From the NCBI GenBank assembly GCA_963521185.1, contig CAUQTV010000002.1, positions 124,001 through 188,000 of the forward strand: 64,000 bases of DNA. Reading direction: 5' to 3'. Shown piece by piece: positions 1-8,161 of the stretch; position 1 is the stretch's first letter; each line of letters begins with the position of its first letter. This DNA is from Enterobacter_D sp963521185 (GTDB lineage: Bacteria; Pseudomonadota; Gammaproteobacteria; Enterobacterales; Enterobacteriaceae). The notes beneath the pieces are model-generated. The model saw nothing but the letters and a program-made list of their open reading frames with translations, was not told the DNA's origin and searched no databases. A program made the translations under genes and the position numbers.

Positions 1-1614
1 AATATCACCGACCCGGCGCAGCTGTGGGAGATTGCGCAGTCGCGCGTTTGTGAAGTCGTGGTCGGGATTTTATGCGGCGGCGCGATGATGATGATCCTGC
101 CGAGCACCTCCGACGGCACCGCGCTTACCTCCGCGCTCAAGAACATGCATGCCCGACTGCTGGAGCACGCCAGCCTGCTGTGGCAGCCGGAAACCACCGA
201 CGCCATTCGTACCGCCCATGAAACTATTATCAGCCAGATACTGACCACCAATCTGCTGCGCATTCAGGCCTTCTGGAGCCATTACCGCTTCCGGCGGCAA
301 AATCCTTTACTGAATTATCTGCTCCACCAGCAGTTGCGCATGACCAGCGTAACCTCCAGCGTGCGGCGACTGCTGCTCAACTGGCCCGCTGCCCCCGCCC
401 ATACCCGCAGCGTGCTCGAACAACTGCTGGCTGAGCTTGCCCGTCCGCAGGCGGATGCGTACAGCGTTGCGCGGATCATTGCCCCGCTCGCGCCTGCCGA
501 CGATCACGATTACCGTCACCGGGCATTCTGGCTGCGGCTGCGCTACTTCTGCCAGTTGCACCTGACCAGTAGCCGCTGGATCGCACGCCTCGAAGACGCA
601 TCCCCCACCCGCACCTTCAGCGTTCCCCGCGCCCCGGCGCTGGCCCGGCACACGGACAATCTTGAAGCGGTGTGGAGCGGCTTGCGCACTTTCGTCACTC
701 TGACGGTGCTGGGTGCCTGGTGTATCGGCACCCAGTGGGACGCCGGCTCCGCCGCGCTGACGCTCGCCGCCATCAGCTGTGTGCTCTACTCTGTTGTCGC
801 TTCGCCGTTTAACTCGCTGTCGCTGTTAATGCGCACGCTGGTGCTGCTGAGCCTGTTCAGCTTTGTCATTAAATTTGGCCTGATGGTGCAGCTCACCGAA
901 CTGTGGGAATTCTTGCTGTTTCTGTTTCCGCTGCTGACCACGATGCAGCTGTTGAAGCTACAAATGCCAAAGTTCGCTGGCCTGTGGGGGCAGTTGATTG
1001 TCTTTATGGGATCGTTTATCGCGGTGACCAATCCCCCGGTGTATGACTTTGCCGACTTCTTAAATGACGATCTGGCAAAGCTGCTGGGTGTGGGGATGTC
1101 GTGGCTGGCATTTGCCGTGCTGCGCCCCGGATCGGACGCACGAAAAAGCTATCGCCACATCCGCACGTTACGCCTGCGTTTTGTCGATCAGCTTAGCCGC
1201 AGACCCCGCGCCAGCGAAAGCGAGTTTGAGTCGCTGGTTTATCATCACATCAGCCAGCTTAGTCAGAGTAAAGACGCACAGGCCCGCCGCTGGCTGCTGC
1301 GCTGGGGCGTGGTGTTGATGAACTGTTCCCACGTGGTGTGGCAGCTGCGCAGCTGGGAGACCCGCTCCGATCCGCTGGCGCAGGTGCGCGATGTGTGTCT
1401 GAGTCTGCTGCGCGATGTGATGAGCGAGCGCGGCGTACAGCACTCGCTGTTGAGTTCGACGTTAAGCGAGTTGCAGCGCATCTGCGACACGCTCGCTCGC
1501 CACCATCAGCCTGCTGCGCGGGAACTGGCGTCCATTGTCTGGCGTCTCTACTGCGCCTTACTGCAACTGGAGCAGGCCCCGACAGCAGGTACAATTCACC
1601 CGGTGACTACTTGA
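1..1614 (+). CDS. ydhK: FUSC-family inner-membrane efflux-like protein YdhK (5' end missing)
   Basis: The reading frame is open from base 1, so the gene begins before the window; about 537 codons are visible. The protein resembles aromatic-acid exporter AaeB and other fusaric-acid-resistance (FUSC) proteins: a soluble N-terminal part, then hydrophobic segments around residues 235-365 of the visible part, and a soluble helical C-terminal tail. In E. coli ydhK follows ydhI and ydhJ, which encode the small membrane and membrane-fusion partners of an uncharacterised pump; that context lies outside this window. Its last 8 bases overlap the convergent sodC. Substrate unknown. Confidence 0.85.
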   Translation, partial: NITDPAQLWEIAQSRVCEVVVGILCGGAMMMILPSTSDGTALTSALKNMHARLLEHASLLWQPETTDAIRTAHETIISQILTTNLLRIQAFWSHYRFRRQNPLLNYLLHQQLRMTSVTSSVRRLLLNWPAAPAHTRSVLEQLLAELARPQADAYSVARIIAPLAPADDHDYRHRAFWLRLRYFCQLHLTSSRWIARLEDASPTRTFSVPRAPALARHTDNLEAVWSGLRTFVTLTVLGAWCIGTQWDAGSAALTLAAISCVLYSVVASPFNSLSLLMRTLVLLSLFSFVIKFGLMVQLTELWEFLLFLFPLLTTMQLLKLQMPKFAGLWGQLIVFMGSFIAVTNPPVYDFADFLNDDLAKLLGVGMSWLAFAVLRPGSDARKSYRHIRTLRLRFVDQLSRRPRASESEFESLVYHHISQLSQSKDAQARRWLLRWGVVLMNCSHVVWQLRSWETRSDPLAQVRDVCLSLLRDVMSERGVQHSLLSSTLSELQRICDTLARHHQPAARELASIVWRLYCALLQLEQAPTAGTIHPVTT

Positions 1615-2128
1615 TCACCCCACAGGCGTAACGCTCGCCGCCACCGCCGAGGGGTTTGGGCTGATCGGACATATTATCGCCGCCCACGTGGATCATCAGC
1701 GCTTTGTCTTTAACGTCAGCCAGTTTTTTCAGCCGTGGGGCCACCACCGCGTCGGTGGCTTTGCCGTCGTTATTGACCACCAGCACAGGGAGATCGCCGG
1801 TGTGTCCCATCCCTTCCGGGCCTTCATGTTTACCGGTAGTGTGGGGATCCAGGTGCCCTCCCGCCGCTTCCGCCGCCGAGGCTTTACCCTCTTTCATTGC
1901 CGGTTCGCAGGAGCCTTTCGCGTGGACGTGAAAGCCGTGCTCGCCTGGCGGCAGGGCTTTGAGATCGGGTGCAAACTCCAGCCCTTTATCGGTTTCGCTG
2001 ATTTTCACCGTGCCGACAGACTGACCAATGCCCCCGGAGGTGACAAGGTTCATCTCAACTTCTTCACTGGCCGCCTGCGCACCCGCACAGGCGAGCAGCG
2101 TCAATATTGCCAGACTTAAACGCTTCAT
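1607..2128 (-). CDS. sodC: Periplasmic Cu/Zn superoxide dismutase
   Basis: Converts superoxide to hydrogen peroxide and oxygen in the periplasm. The 173-residue length equals E. coli SodC. A signal peptide ends near residue 20 (after AGAQA). Copper ligands H67, H69, H92 and H147, zinc ligands H92, H101, H110 and D112, and the disulfide pair C74-C169 are all present. The gene converges on ydhK with an 8-base overlap. As sodB is not at its usual place in this window, this is the only superoxide dismutase visible here. Confidence 0.97.
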   Translation of the reverse strand: MKRLSLAILTLLACAGAQAASEEVEMNLVTSGGIGQSVGTVKISETDKGLEFAPDLKALPPGEHGFHVHAKGSCEPAMKEGKASAAEAAGGHLDPHTTGKHEGPEGMGHTGDLPVLVVNNDGKATDAVVAPRLKKLADVKDKALMIHVGGDNMSDQPKPLGGGGERYACGVIK

Positions 2129-2207
2129 ATGACCTCCAGACGTGGTTTTTACTCCCCAAGTTTATACCAGGGGAGTGGATTTCACCGGAAATCAGTGGGA
2201 TTTGCGC

Positions 2208-3104
2208 TTAAGGTACGTCGTAGCCCAGCGCGGCTTTACGGATGCGGAACCACTGCTGGCGGGTCATTGACAGCGTTTCGGCCTCCAGCGCTGCACGCAC
2301 GCGCTCGATTTTGCCCGAACCGATGATCGGCAGTGGCTGCGACGGAAGACGCAGGATCCACGCATAGACCACCTGCTCAATACTTTGCGCATTCAGCTCT
2401 TCGGCCACGGTCGTCAGTTCGTCACGCAGCGGCTGGAATTCATCGGCATTGAACAAACGCCCGCCACCGAGGCACGACCACGCCATCGGACGCACGCGCA
2501 GCTGTTGAAGCTGATCGAGCGTACCGTCGAGCAGCAGCGGCTGGTGCACCGGGGAGATCTCCACCTGGTTGGTCGCCAGCGTAAACGGCAGACGCGACTG
2601 TAACAGCGAGAACTGCGCCGGGGTAAAGTTGGAGACGCCAAAGTGACGCACCTTGCCGCTCTGGTGCAGGTGCAGGAACGCCTCGGCCACCTCGTCGGCA
2701 TCCATTAACGGATCCGGACGGTGGATCAGCAGCAGGTCGAGATGATCCACCGCCAGATGGCTTAACGACTGCTCAGCGCTCTTAACAATGTGGTTTTTGT
2801 CGGTGATGTAGTGACCGAGCGCGTGGTCCGGGTTCGCGGTGGTGGCGATGCCACACTTGGTGACGATCTCCATGCGCTGGCGCAGCTGCGGGGCCAGCTT
2901 TAAGGCCTCGCCAAATGCCGCTTCGCACTGATAGCCGCCATAAATATCCGCGTGGTCAACGGTGGTCACGCCCAGATCCAGATGCTCTTCAATAAAGCTG
3001 ACCAGCTGGCGGGAGGACATATTCCAGTCCATCAGACGCCAGTAGCCCATCACGAAACGTGAAAATTCCGGGCCTTGTGGTGCAAGGGTAATACGCTGAA
3101 CCAT
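2208..3104 (-). CDS. ydhF: Aldo/keto reductase family oxidoreductase YdhF
   Basis: A 298-residue NAD(P)H-dependent aldo/keto reductase of the TIM-barrel type. Visible family features are the catalytic DHADIYGGY stretch near residue 51 (Asp and Tyr), LLIHRPD near residue 126, the GVSNF motif near residue 158, and a C-terminal IIGSGKIERV cofactor-binding stretch. Length and sequence match E. coli YdhF, whose physiological substrate is unknown. It is transcribed alone, away from ydhL. Confidence 0.93.
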   Translation of the reverse strand: MVQRITLAPQGPEFSRFVMGYWRLMDWNMSSRQLVSFIEEHLDLGVTTVDHADIYGGYQCEAAFGEALKLAPQLRQRMEIVTKCGIATTANPDHALGHYITDKNHIVKSAEQSLSHLAVDHLDLLLIHRPDPLMDADEVAEAFLHLHQSGKVRHFGVSNFTPAQFSLLQSRLPFTLATNQVEISPVHQPLLLDGTLDQLQQLRVRPMAWSCLGGGRLFNADEFQPLRDELTTVAEELNAQSIEQVVYAWILRLPSQPLPIIGSGKIERVRAALEAETLSMTRQQWFRIRKAALGYDVP

Positions 3105-3153
3105 AACCGCTTCCTCTGTAATAGATGTGCGTTGAGTATACGCATATGCGCGG

Positions 3154-3408
3154 TCAAAAAAGTGAGGGTTGTTGCGGTTCGTCGTCGCTGCCGGGTTTGT
3201 TTGCGCGTAATTTACGCAGCAGACGCTGGCGACACAGCCGCAGCACCTCCTGCTTTTGCGTGTCGCTCATCGACTGCCAGTTAAAGCGCTCATCGCGACT
3301 GCGCATACAGCCACGGCAAAAACCGCGCTCGTCCGACTGGCAAATGCCCCGGCAGGGACTTTGGACGGGGAAAAACTCAAGTTGTTCTGGCACGAGTTGT
3401 TCTGGCAC
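3154..3408 (-). CDS. ydhL: DUF1289 small cysteine-rich protein YdhL
   Basis: An 84-residue protein with a C-x3-C-x7-C-x2-C cluster (SPCRGICQSDERGFCRGC) typical of DUF1289, probably binding a metal; function unknown. The start is a GTG preceded by a strong AGGAGG. The protein is five residues longer than E. coli YdhL because a 15-base tandem duplication repeats the start region (VPEQL), which also duplicates the GTG start. Only the first GTG is at a workable distance from the ribosome-binding site. The gene is divergent from nemR. Confidence 0.88.
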   Translation of the reverse strand: MPEQLVPEQLEFFPVQSPCRGICQSDERGFCRGCMRSRDERFNWQSMSDTQKQEVLRLCRQRLLRKLRANKPGSDDEPQQPSLF

Positions 3409-3410
3409 GC
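3381..3410. repeat. 15-bp tandem duplication at the ydhL start
   Basis: Two copies of gttgttctggcacg(a/c) lie head to tail (3381-3395 and 3396-3410), differing only in the last base. The duplication is in frame, adds five codons to ydhL and creates a second GTG. Confidence 0.9.
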
Positions 3411-3478
3411 CCCCTCCTCAGGTAAACCGTGTCTGACAAGTGAAGACGCCAACGCGCGATTTCGCAAACTTGTTGCAT

Positions 3479-3494
3479 TAGACCGAACGGTCTA
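3479..3494. promoter_or_regulatory. NemR operator upstream of nemR
   Basis: TAGACCGAACGGTCTA is a perfect inverted repeat with 7-base arms and a 2-base centre, 14 bases before the nemR start. It matches the known NemR box, through which NemR represses its own transcription until it is oxidised or alkylated. Confidence 0.9.
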
Positions 3495-3508
3495 TTACAG
3501 TTACCCCC

Positions 3509-4108
3509 ATGAACAGACACACTGAACACGATACCCGCGAACACCTGCTGGCCACCGGCGAGCGCCTGTGCATGCACCGGGGTTTTACCGGCATGGGGTT
3601 AAGCGAACTGCTGAAAACAGCCGAGGTGCCGAAAGGATCGTTTTATCACTATTTTCGCTCAAAAGAAGCGTTTGGTGTCGCGATGCTGGAACGTCACTAC
3701 GCCGCTTATCATCAGCGTCTGGCGCAGCATTTTGCCAGCGGTGAAGGTAACTACCGCGATCGTGTGCTGGCGTACTATCAGGAAACCCTGAATCAGTTTT
3801 GCCAGCAGGGCATTATAAGTGGCTGTTTAACGGTAAAGCTGTCCGCTGAAGTGTGCGATCTTTCTGAAGATATGCGCACCGCCATGGACAGCGGGGCCAG
3901 CAAGGTGATCGCCCTGCTCGCCGACGCGCTGGCGCACGGGCGTCAGGAGAAGAGCGTTGAGTTTCCCGGCGACGCCCTTACCCAGGCGCAGGTGCTTTAC
4001 GCGCTGTGGCTGGGTGCCAATTTGCAGGCCAAAATTTCGCGCAGTGCGCTGCCCCTTGAAAGCGCGCTTGCCCATGCAAAATTCATTATCACTACGCCTG
4101 TGCGTTAA
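3509..4108 (+). CDS. nemR: TetR-family redox/electrophile-sensing repressor NemR
   Basis: Represses nemR-nemA-gloA and releases DNA on reaction with N-ethylmaleimide, quinones, methylglyoxal or hypochlorite. The 199-residue length equals E. coli NemR. The TetR helix-turn-helix spans about residues 12-58 (FTGMGLSELL...GSFYHYF). The sensor C106 (ISGC) and K175 (NLQAK), which form the reversible Cys-Lys sulfenamide in E. coli, are both conserved. The operator lies directly upstream. The stop codon sits in the loop of a terminator-like hairpin before nemA. Confidence 0.96.
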   Translation: MNRHTEHDTREHLLATGERLCMHRGFTGMGLSELLKTAEVPKGSFYHYFRSKEAFGVAMLERHYAAYHQRLAQHFASGEGNYRDRVLAYYQETLNQFCQQGIISGCLTVKLSAEVCDLSEDMRTAMDSGASKVIALLADALAHGRQEKSVEFPGDALTQAQVLYALWLGANLQAKISRSALPLESALAHAKFIITTPVR

Positions 4109-4119
4109 CAGGCGTTTTT
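4094..4119 (+). terminator. Terminator-like hairpin overlapping the nemR stop codon
   Basis: An 8-bp stem ACGCCTGT/ACAGGCGT with the nemR stop codon in its 6-base loop is followed by TTTTTAT. It could partly uncouple nemA from the nemR transcript. Confidence 0.7.
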
Positions 4120-4133
4120 ATTTACCTTATCAC

Positions 4134-4148
4134 TAGCCGACCGGTCTA
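4134..4148. promoter_or_regulatory. Second, degenerate NemR-like site before nemA
   Basis: TAGCCGACCGGTCTA keeps one perfect NemR half-site (CGGTCTA) and a damaged, one-base-shorter left half (TAGCCG against TAGACCG). It lies 13 bases before the nemA ATG, downstream of the nemR hairpin. Confidence 0.55.
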
Positions 4149-4161
4149 TTCAGGAGTCGTT

Positions 4162-5256
4162 ATGTCGAAAGCGTTATTTACCCCTTTGAAAGTGGGCGCA
4201 ATCACCGCACCAAACCGCGTATTTATGGCCCCGCTGACGCGTTTGCGCAGCATTGAGCCGGGCGATATCCCAACGCCGCTGATGGGCGAATATTATCGTC
4301 AGCGCGTCAGCGCCGGGCTTATCATCAGCGAAGCAACGCAGATCTCTGCGCAGGCCAAAGGCTACGCGGGCGCACCGGGCCTGCACAGCCCGGAACAAAT
4401 CGCCGCCTGGAAAAAAATCACCGACGGCGTGCATGCTGAAAACGGGCGTATCGCGGTCCAACTCTGGCACACCGGGCGTATTTCCCATAACAGCCTGCAA
4501 CCGGGCGGCCAGGCACCGGTTGCGCCGTCTGCCCTCGCCGCTGGCACCCGCACCTCCCTGCGCGATGAGAACGGTAACGCCATTCGTGAAGAGACCTCCG
4601 TGCCTCGCGCGCTGGAGACCGCTGAGATCCCCGGCATTATTGATGATTTCCGTCAGGCGGTGGCCAACGCCCGCGAGGCGGGTTTTGACCTGGTAGAACT
4701 GCACTCCGCCCACGGCTATCTGCTGCACCAGTTCCTCTCTCCGTCGTCCAACCAGCGTACCGATCAGTACGGCGGCAGCGTGGAAAACCGCGCGCGCCTG
4801 GTGCTGGAAGTGGTCGATGCGGTCAGCAAAGAGTGGAGCGCCGATCGCATTGGTATCCGCGTCTCCCCGATCGGGACGTTCCAGAACACCGATAACGGCC
4901 CGAATGAAGAAGCCGATGCGCTGTATCTGATTGAAGAGCTTGGCAAACGCGGCATCGCCTATCTGCACATGTCTGAGCCAGACTGGGCGGGCGGCGAGCC
5001 TTACACCGAGGCCTTCCGTGAAAAAGTGCGCGCGCGCTTTAGCGGTCCGATCGTCGGCGCAGGTGCTTACACGCCGGAGAAAGCAGAAGATCTGATCGGC
5101 AAAGGTCTTATCGACGCCGTGGCGTTTGGCCGCGCCTATATCGCGAACCCGGACCTGGTGGAGCGCCTGGAGCGCAAAGCCGAACTGAACCCGCAGCGCC
5201 CGGAAAGCTTCTACGGCGGCGGCGCTGAAGGCTACACCGACTACCCTTCTCTGTAA
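4162..5256 (+). CDS. nemA: N-ethylmaleimide reductase, Old Yellow Enzyme family
   Basis: FMN-dependent flavoprotein that reduces N-ethylmaleimide, nitrate esters, nitroaromatics and other electrophiles using NADPH. It has 364 residues, close to E. coli NemA. Old Yellow Enzyme landmarks visible are FMAPLTR near residue 20, QLWHTGR around residue 98, HSAHGYLLHQFLSP near 180 and the C-terminal GRAYIANPDL. Cytoplasmic. It sits between its repressor gene nemR and gloA; the three form the detoxification unit known from E. coli, although the nemR-nemA gap here has a hairpin and an additional operator-like site. Confidence 0.96.
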   Translation: MSKALFTPLKVGAITAPNRVFMAPLTRLRSIEPGDIPTPLMGEYYRQRVSAGLIISEATQISAQAKGYAGAPGLHSPEQIAAWKKITDGVHAENGRIAVQLWHTGRISHNSLQPGGQAPVAPSALAAGTRTSLRDENGNAIREETSVPRALETAEIPGIIDDFRQAVANAREAGFDLVELHSAHGYLLHQFLSPSSNQRTDQYGGSVENRARLVLEVVDAVSKEWSADRIGIRVSPIGTFQNTDNGPNEEADALYLIEELGKRGIAYLHMSEPDWAGGEPYTEAFREKVRARFSGPIVGAGAYTPEKAEDLIGKGLIDAVAFGRAYIANPDLVERLERKAELNPQRPESFYGGGAEGYTDYPSL

Positions 5257-5268
5257 TCCGTTGATTGA

Positions 5269-5290
5269 TAGCGGCGTTAATACGCCGCTA
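5269..5290. repeat. Inverted repeat between nemA and gloA
   Basis: TAGCGGCG and CGCCGCTA form an 8-bp stem around a 6-base loop just after nemA. No T-run follows, so it may stabilise the nemA mRNA end rather than terminate transcription. Confidence 0.6.
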
Positions 5291-5343
5291 TACTAAAAGA
5301 AGGTTAATGACCGGAACGCAAATCAACCGATTAAGAGGATATT

Positions 5344-5751
5344 ATGCGCTTACTTCACACCATGCTGCGTGTTGGCGATCTGCAACGCTCCATCGAGTTC
5401 TACACCAACGTGCTGGGCATGTCGCTGCTGCGTACCAGTGAAAACACCGAGTACAAATATTCGCTGGCCTTTGTGGGTTATGGCCCGGAAAGCGAAGAAG
5501 CGGTTATCGAACTGACCTACAACTGGGGCGTTGATAAATATGAGCTGGGCACGGCCTACGGCCACATCGCGCTGAGCGTGGACAACGCTGCTCAAGCCTG
5601 TGAACGTATTCGTCACAACGGCGGCAACGTTACCCGTGAAGCCGGCCCGGTAAAAGGTGGCACCACCGTTATCGCGTTTGTTGAAGATCCGGACGGCTAT
5701 AAAATCGAGCTGATTGAAGCCAAAGACGCCGGTCGCGGTCTGGGCGACTGA
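5344..5751 (+). CDS. gloA: Glyoxalase I (lactoylglutathione lyase)
   Basis: Isomerises the methylglyoxal-glutathione hemithioacetal to S-lactoylglutathione in the cytoplasm. It has 135 residues, as in E. coli. The nickel ligands H5, E56, H74 and E122 are all present in the two beta-alpha-beta-beta-beta halves. Downstream of nemRA, whose regulator also senses methylglyoxal, so the three genes act together. A GC-rich terminator follows. Confidence 0.97.
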   Translation: MRLLHTMLRVGDLQRSIEFYTNVLGMSLLRTSENTEYKYSLAFVGYGPESEEAVIELTYNWGVDKYELGTAYGHIALSVDNAAQACERIRHNGGNVTREAGPVKGGTTVIAFVEDPDGYKIELIEAKDAGRGLGD

Positions 5752-5758
5752 TCCCTCC

Positions 5759-5785
5759 AACGGGCGCTCAGCGCCCGTTCTTTTT
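5759..5785 (+). terminator. gloA terminator
   Basis: The 9-bp stem AACGGGCGC/GCGCCCGTT with a 3-base loop is followed by CTTTTT. Confidence 0.9.
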
Positions 5786-5853
5786 GCGCGGTATAATCCG
5801 CTGTCAAAATTTGCCATAATGCGCGCTGCATTTTTCAGTCTTAAGAGAATCAG

Positions 5854-6516
5854 ATGTCCGATAACGCTCAACTTACCGGTCTGTGCGACCGTTTTCGTGG
5901 TTTTTACCCCGTCGTCATTGACGTTGAAACGGCCGGGTTTAACGCCAAAACCGATGCGCTGCTGGAAGTTGCCGCCATTACCTTAAAAATGGATGAGCAA
6001 GGCTGGCTGATGCCGGATGAGACGCTGCATTTCCACGTTGAACCTTTTGAAGGGGCTAACCTTGCGCCGGAAGCGCTGGCGTTTAACGGTATCGATCCTG
6101 CCGACCCTGAGCGCGGCGCAATCAATGAATACGATGCGCTGCATGCGATTTTCAAAATGGTGCGTAAAGGCATTAAAGAGAGCGGCTGTAATCGCGGCAT
6201 TATAGTGGCGCACAATGCGACCTTCGATCACAGTTTTATGATGGCCGCCGCCCAGCGCGCATCATTAAAACGTAACCCTTTCCATCCGTTTGTGACCTTT
6301 GACACCGCTTCACTGAGCGGGCTGGCGCTGGGGCAAACGGTGTTATCTAAAGCCTGCGCCGCTGCCGGGCTGGAGTTTGACAGCACCCAGGCCCACTCGG
6401 CGCTGTACGACACACAACAGACCGCGCTGCTGTTTTGCGAAATCGTTAACCGTTGGAAACGCCTGGGCGGCTGGCCCATGCCTGCACTTGCTGACGGTGA
6501 CGCGCCGCAGGAATAG
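5854..6516 (+). CDS. rnt: Ribonuclease T, 3'-5' exoribonuclease
   Basis: Trims 3' ends of tRNA, 5S and 23S rRNA. DEDD-family active-site residues D23, E25, D125, H181 and D186 are at the E. coli positions. It has 220 residues, five more than E. coli, from a divergent C-terminal tail. In E. coli rnt is followed by the helicase gene lhr; here a terminator and grxD follow directly. Confidence 0.96.
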   Translation: MSDNAQLTGLCDRFRGFYPVVIDVETAGFNAKTDALLEVAAITLKMDEQGWLMPDETLHFHVEPFEGANLAPEALAFNGIDPADPERGAINEYDALHAIFKMVRKGIKESGCNRGIIVAHNATFDHSFMMAAAQRASLKRNPFHPFVTFDTASLSGLALGQTVLSKACAAAGLEFDSTQAHSALYDTQQTALLFCEIVNRWKRLGGWPMPALADGDAPQE

Positions 6517-6530
6517 AACCTGCCGACATA

Positions 6531-6555
6531 AAAAAAGCACCCGAGGGTGCTTTTT
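6531..6555. terminator. Bidirectional terminator between rnt and grxD
   Basis: Stem AAAAAAGCACCC/GGGTGCTTTTTT has A and T runs on both sides, serving the convergent rnt and grxD genes. Confidence 0.93.
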
Positions 6556-6570
6556 TGTCGGGCGTAACGC

Positions 6571-6918
6571 TTACTCCGCGTCAGGCTCTTCGGTTTTGTA
6601 CTTCGCAGCCGTCTCTTTTACCAGCGGCTGAAGCTCGCCGCGCTGGTACATCTCAATAATGATGTCGCAGCCGCCAACCAGTTCGCCATCAACCCACAGC
6701 TGTGGGAAGGTCGGCCAGTTCGCGTACTTAGGCAGTTCAGCGCGGATATCCGGGTTTTGCAGGATATCAACATAGGCGAAGCGTTCACCACAGGCGGAAA
6801 GCGCCTGAACCGCCTGGGCGGAAAAGCCACAGCTCGGCAGCTTAGGGGAACCTTTCATGTACAGAAGAATCGGGTTTTCAGCGATTTGACGCTGGATTTT
6901 TTCGATGGTCTCGCTCAT
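6571..6918 (-). CDS. grxD: Monothiol glutaredoxin 4
   Basis: Cytoplasmic CGFS-type glutaredoxin that binds and transfers [2Fe-2S] clusters with glutathione and BolA partners. 115 residues; the CGFS motif begins at C30 (LPSCGFS), with the WPTFPQLWVDGELVGGCD glutathione-binding region downstream. It converges with rnt across a shared terminator. Confidence 0.97.
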   Translation of the reverse strand: MSETIEKIQRQIAENPILLYMKGSPKLPSCGFSAQAVQALSACGERFAYVDILQNPDIRAELPKYANWPTFPQLWVDGELVGGCDIIIEMYQRGELQPLVKETAAKYKTEEPDAE

Positions 6919-7256
6919 TGTTTTGCTTCCTTTAACTTCTTACGGCAGTAACTGTCATTGTAGCGTTTTGGGCAACCGACGGAAAATAACATTTTGTTTA
7001 CCACACCACATTTTATCGTCTGACGGATAAAGTTGCCTCAAGAATATTTCTTTACGCCGCCTTAAGCGAAACGATTCGCTCATCTCTTGACCGCCACCAG
7101 GGCCGAATTGCTGTTTTTTTTTGCGCTTGCTAACGAATCGGAGCTTCAATGCAAAAAGCCTATTAACTTTTTAGCTTTTTATGCATTAGAATCGACGAGT
7201 TTTGAAATTCACACGCAAGCATGATTGCATGCCTGCCCGACCCAGGGGATTGCTCA
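6919..7256. other. Intergenic region between divergent grxD and mepH
   Basis: No convincing gene is seen. It is AT-rich toward mepH and holds a short inverted repeat (AAAAAGC ... GCTTTTT, about 7152-7179). Promoters for both genes must lie here, but I cannot place them with confidence. Confidence 0.5.
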
Positions 7257-8120
7257 GTGGCGCGGATACAAAAAGTCTCGATCACGCTCTGTGCTTTAGT
7301 TTTTGCCTCGCTGACGTTCACGCCTTTATCCTGGGCGTCCGAACAGGCGCGGCCCTCTGCCGTGCAAAAAACGCATCTGGCAAAAACCACCGAGCGTAAT
7401 AAAAAAAGCACCACCGATAAGACAGTAAAGAAAAGCAGTGGCACTGCTAAAAAATCAGATAAAAAAACAACGACGAAAACCGACAGTAAAAACACCACCA
7501 GTAACAAAAAAACCGCCGCTAAAACAAAACGCGTTACCACCAGCAGCAAAGCCAGCAAAGCCGCCTCGCGTCACACAAAAAACACCCCGGACAAAACCGC
7601 CGCCGTCACCTTGACTGAAAAGTGCACGACGCGCAAAGGTCGCAAACCACACTGTGTGAAAGTCAAAAGTAGCGGCAAGCCGGGCACGCTGGCAGAAGTG
7701 CATAAAGTGCGCGTGCAAAAAGCGCAAAAAACGGCGTTATCAAAATTGATGAATCAGATTGGCAAACCTTACCACTGGGGCGGTACCTCACCGCGTACCG
7801 GTTTTGATTGCAGCGGTCTGGTTTATTATGCCTATAAAGATTTGGTCAAATTCCGCATTCCGCGCACCGCCAACGAGATGTATCACCTGCGTGACGCGTC
7901 ACCGGTGAACGCGGCGGAACTGGAAAGCGGCGACCTGGTCTTCTTCCGCACCCAGGGTCGCGGTACGGCCGATCACGTCGGCGTGTATGTGGGCGGCGGT
8001 AAGTTTATCCAGTCACCGCGTAGCGGCCAGGATATTCAGATCACCTCACTCAGTGAAGATTACTGGCAGCGCCATTATGTGGGTGCGCGCCGGGTCATGA
8101 CGCCTAAAACCATTCGTTAA
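7257..8120 (+). CDS. mepH: Murein DD-endopeptidase MepH (NlpC/P60)
   Basis: Cleaves D-Ala-mDAP cross-links to let peptidoglycan expand. I chose GTG at 7257, because the following residues (ARIQKVSITLCALVF) align with the E. coli start, and AGGGG lies upstream; this gives 287 residues against 271. A signal peptide is followed by a very Lys/Ser/Thr-rich linker (about residues 40-110) that is longer and more repetitive than in E. coli. The C-terminal NlpC/P60 domain carries the catalytic Cys in DCSGLVYY and His in DHVGVYVGGG. In E. coli sodB follows; here ydhP does. Confidence 0.92.
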   Translation: MARIQKVSITLCALVFASLTFTPLSWASEQARPSAVQKTHLAKTTERNKKSTTDKTVKKSSGTAKKSDKKTTTKTDSKNTTSNKKTAAKTKRVTTSSKASKAASRHTKNTPDKTAAVTLTEKCTTRKGRKPHCVKVKSSGKPGTLAEVHKVRVQKAQKTALSKLMNQIGKPYHWGGTSPRTGFDCSGLVYYAYKDLVKFRIPRTANEMYHLRDASPVNAAELESGDLVFFRTQGRGTADHVGVYVGGGKFIQSPRSGQDIQITSLSEDYWQRHYVGARRVMTPKTIR

Positions 8121-8124
8121 TCCC

Positions 8125-8151
8125 TTCCCTGCCGCATAGCGCGGCAGGGAA
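8125..8151. terminator. Hairpin between convergent mepH and ydhP
   Basis: An 11-bp perfect stem TTCCCTGCCGC/GCGGCAGGGAA with a 5-base loop fills most of the 41-base gap between the two convergent stop codons. No long T-run follows in either direction. This is where sodB sits in E. coli. Confidence 0.7.
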
Positions 8152-8161
8152 ATTCCCGTCT

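Noticed and set aside
5269..5290. Intrinsic terminator between nemA and gloA
   Set aside because: The stem is good, but there is no T-run on either side; kept only as an inverted repeat.
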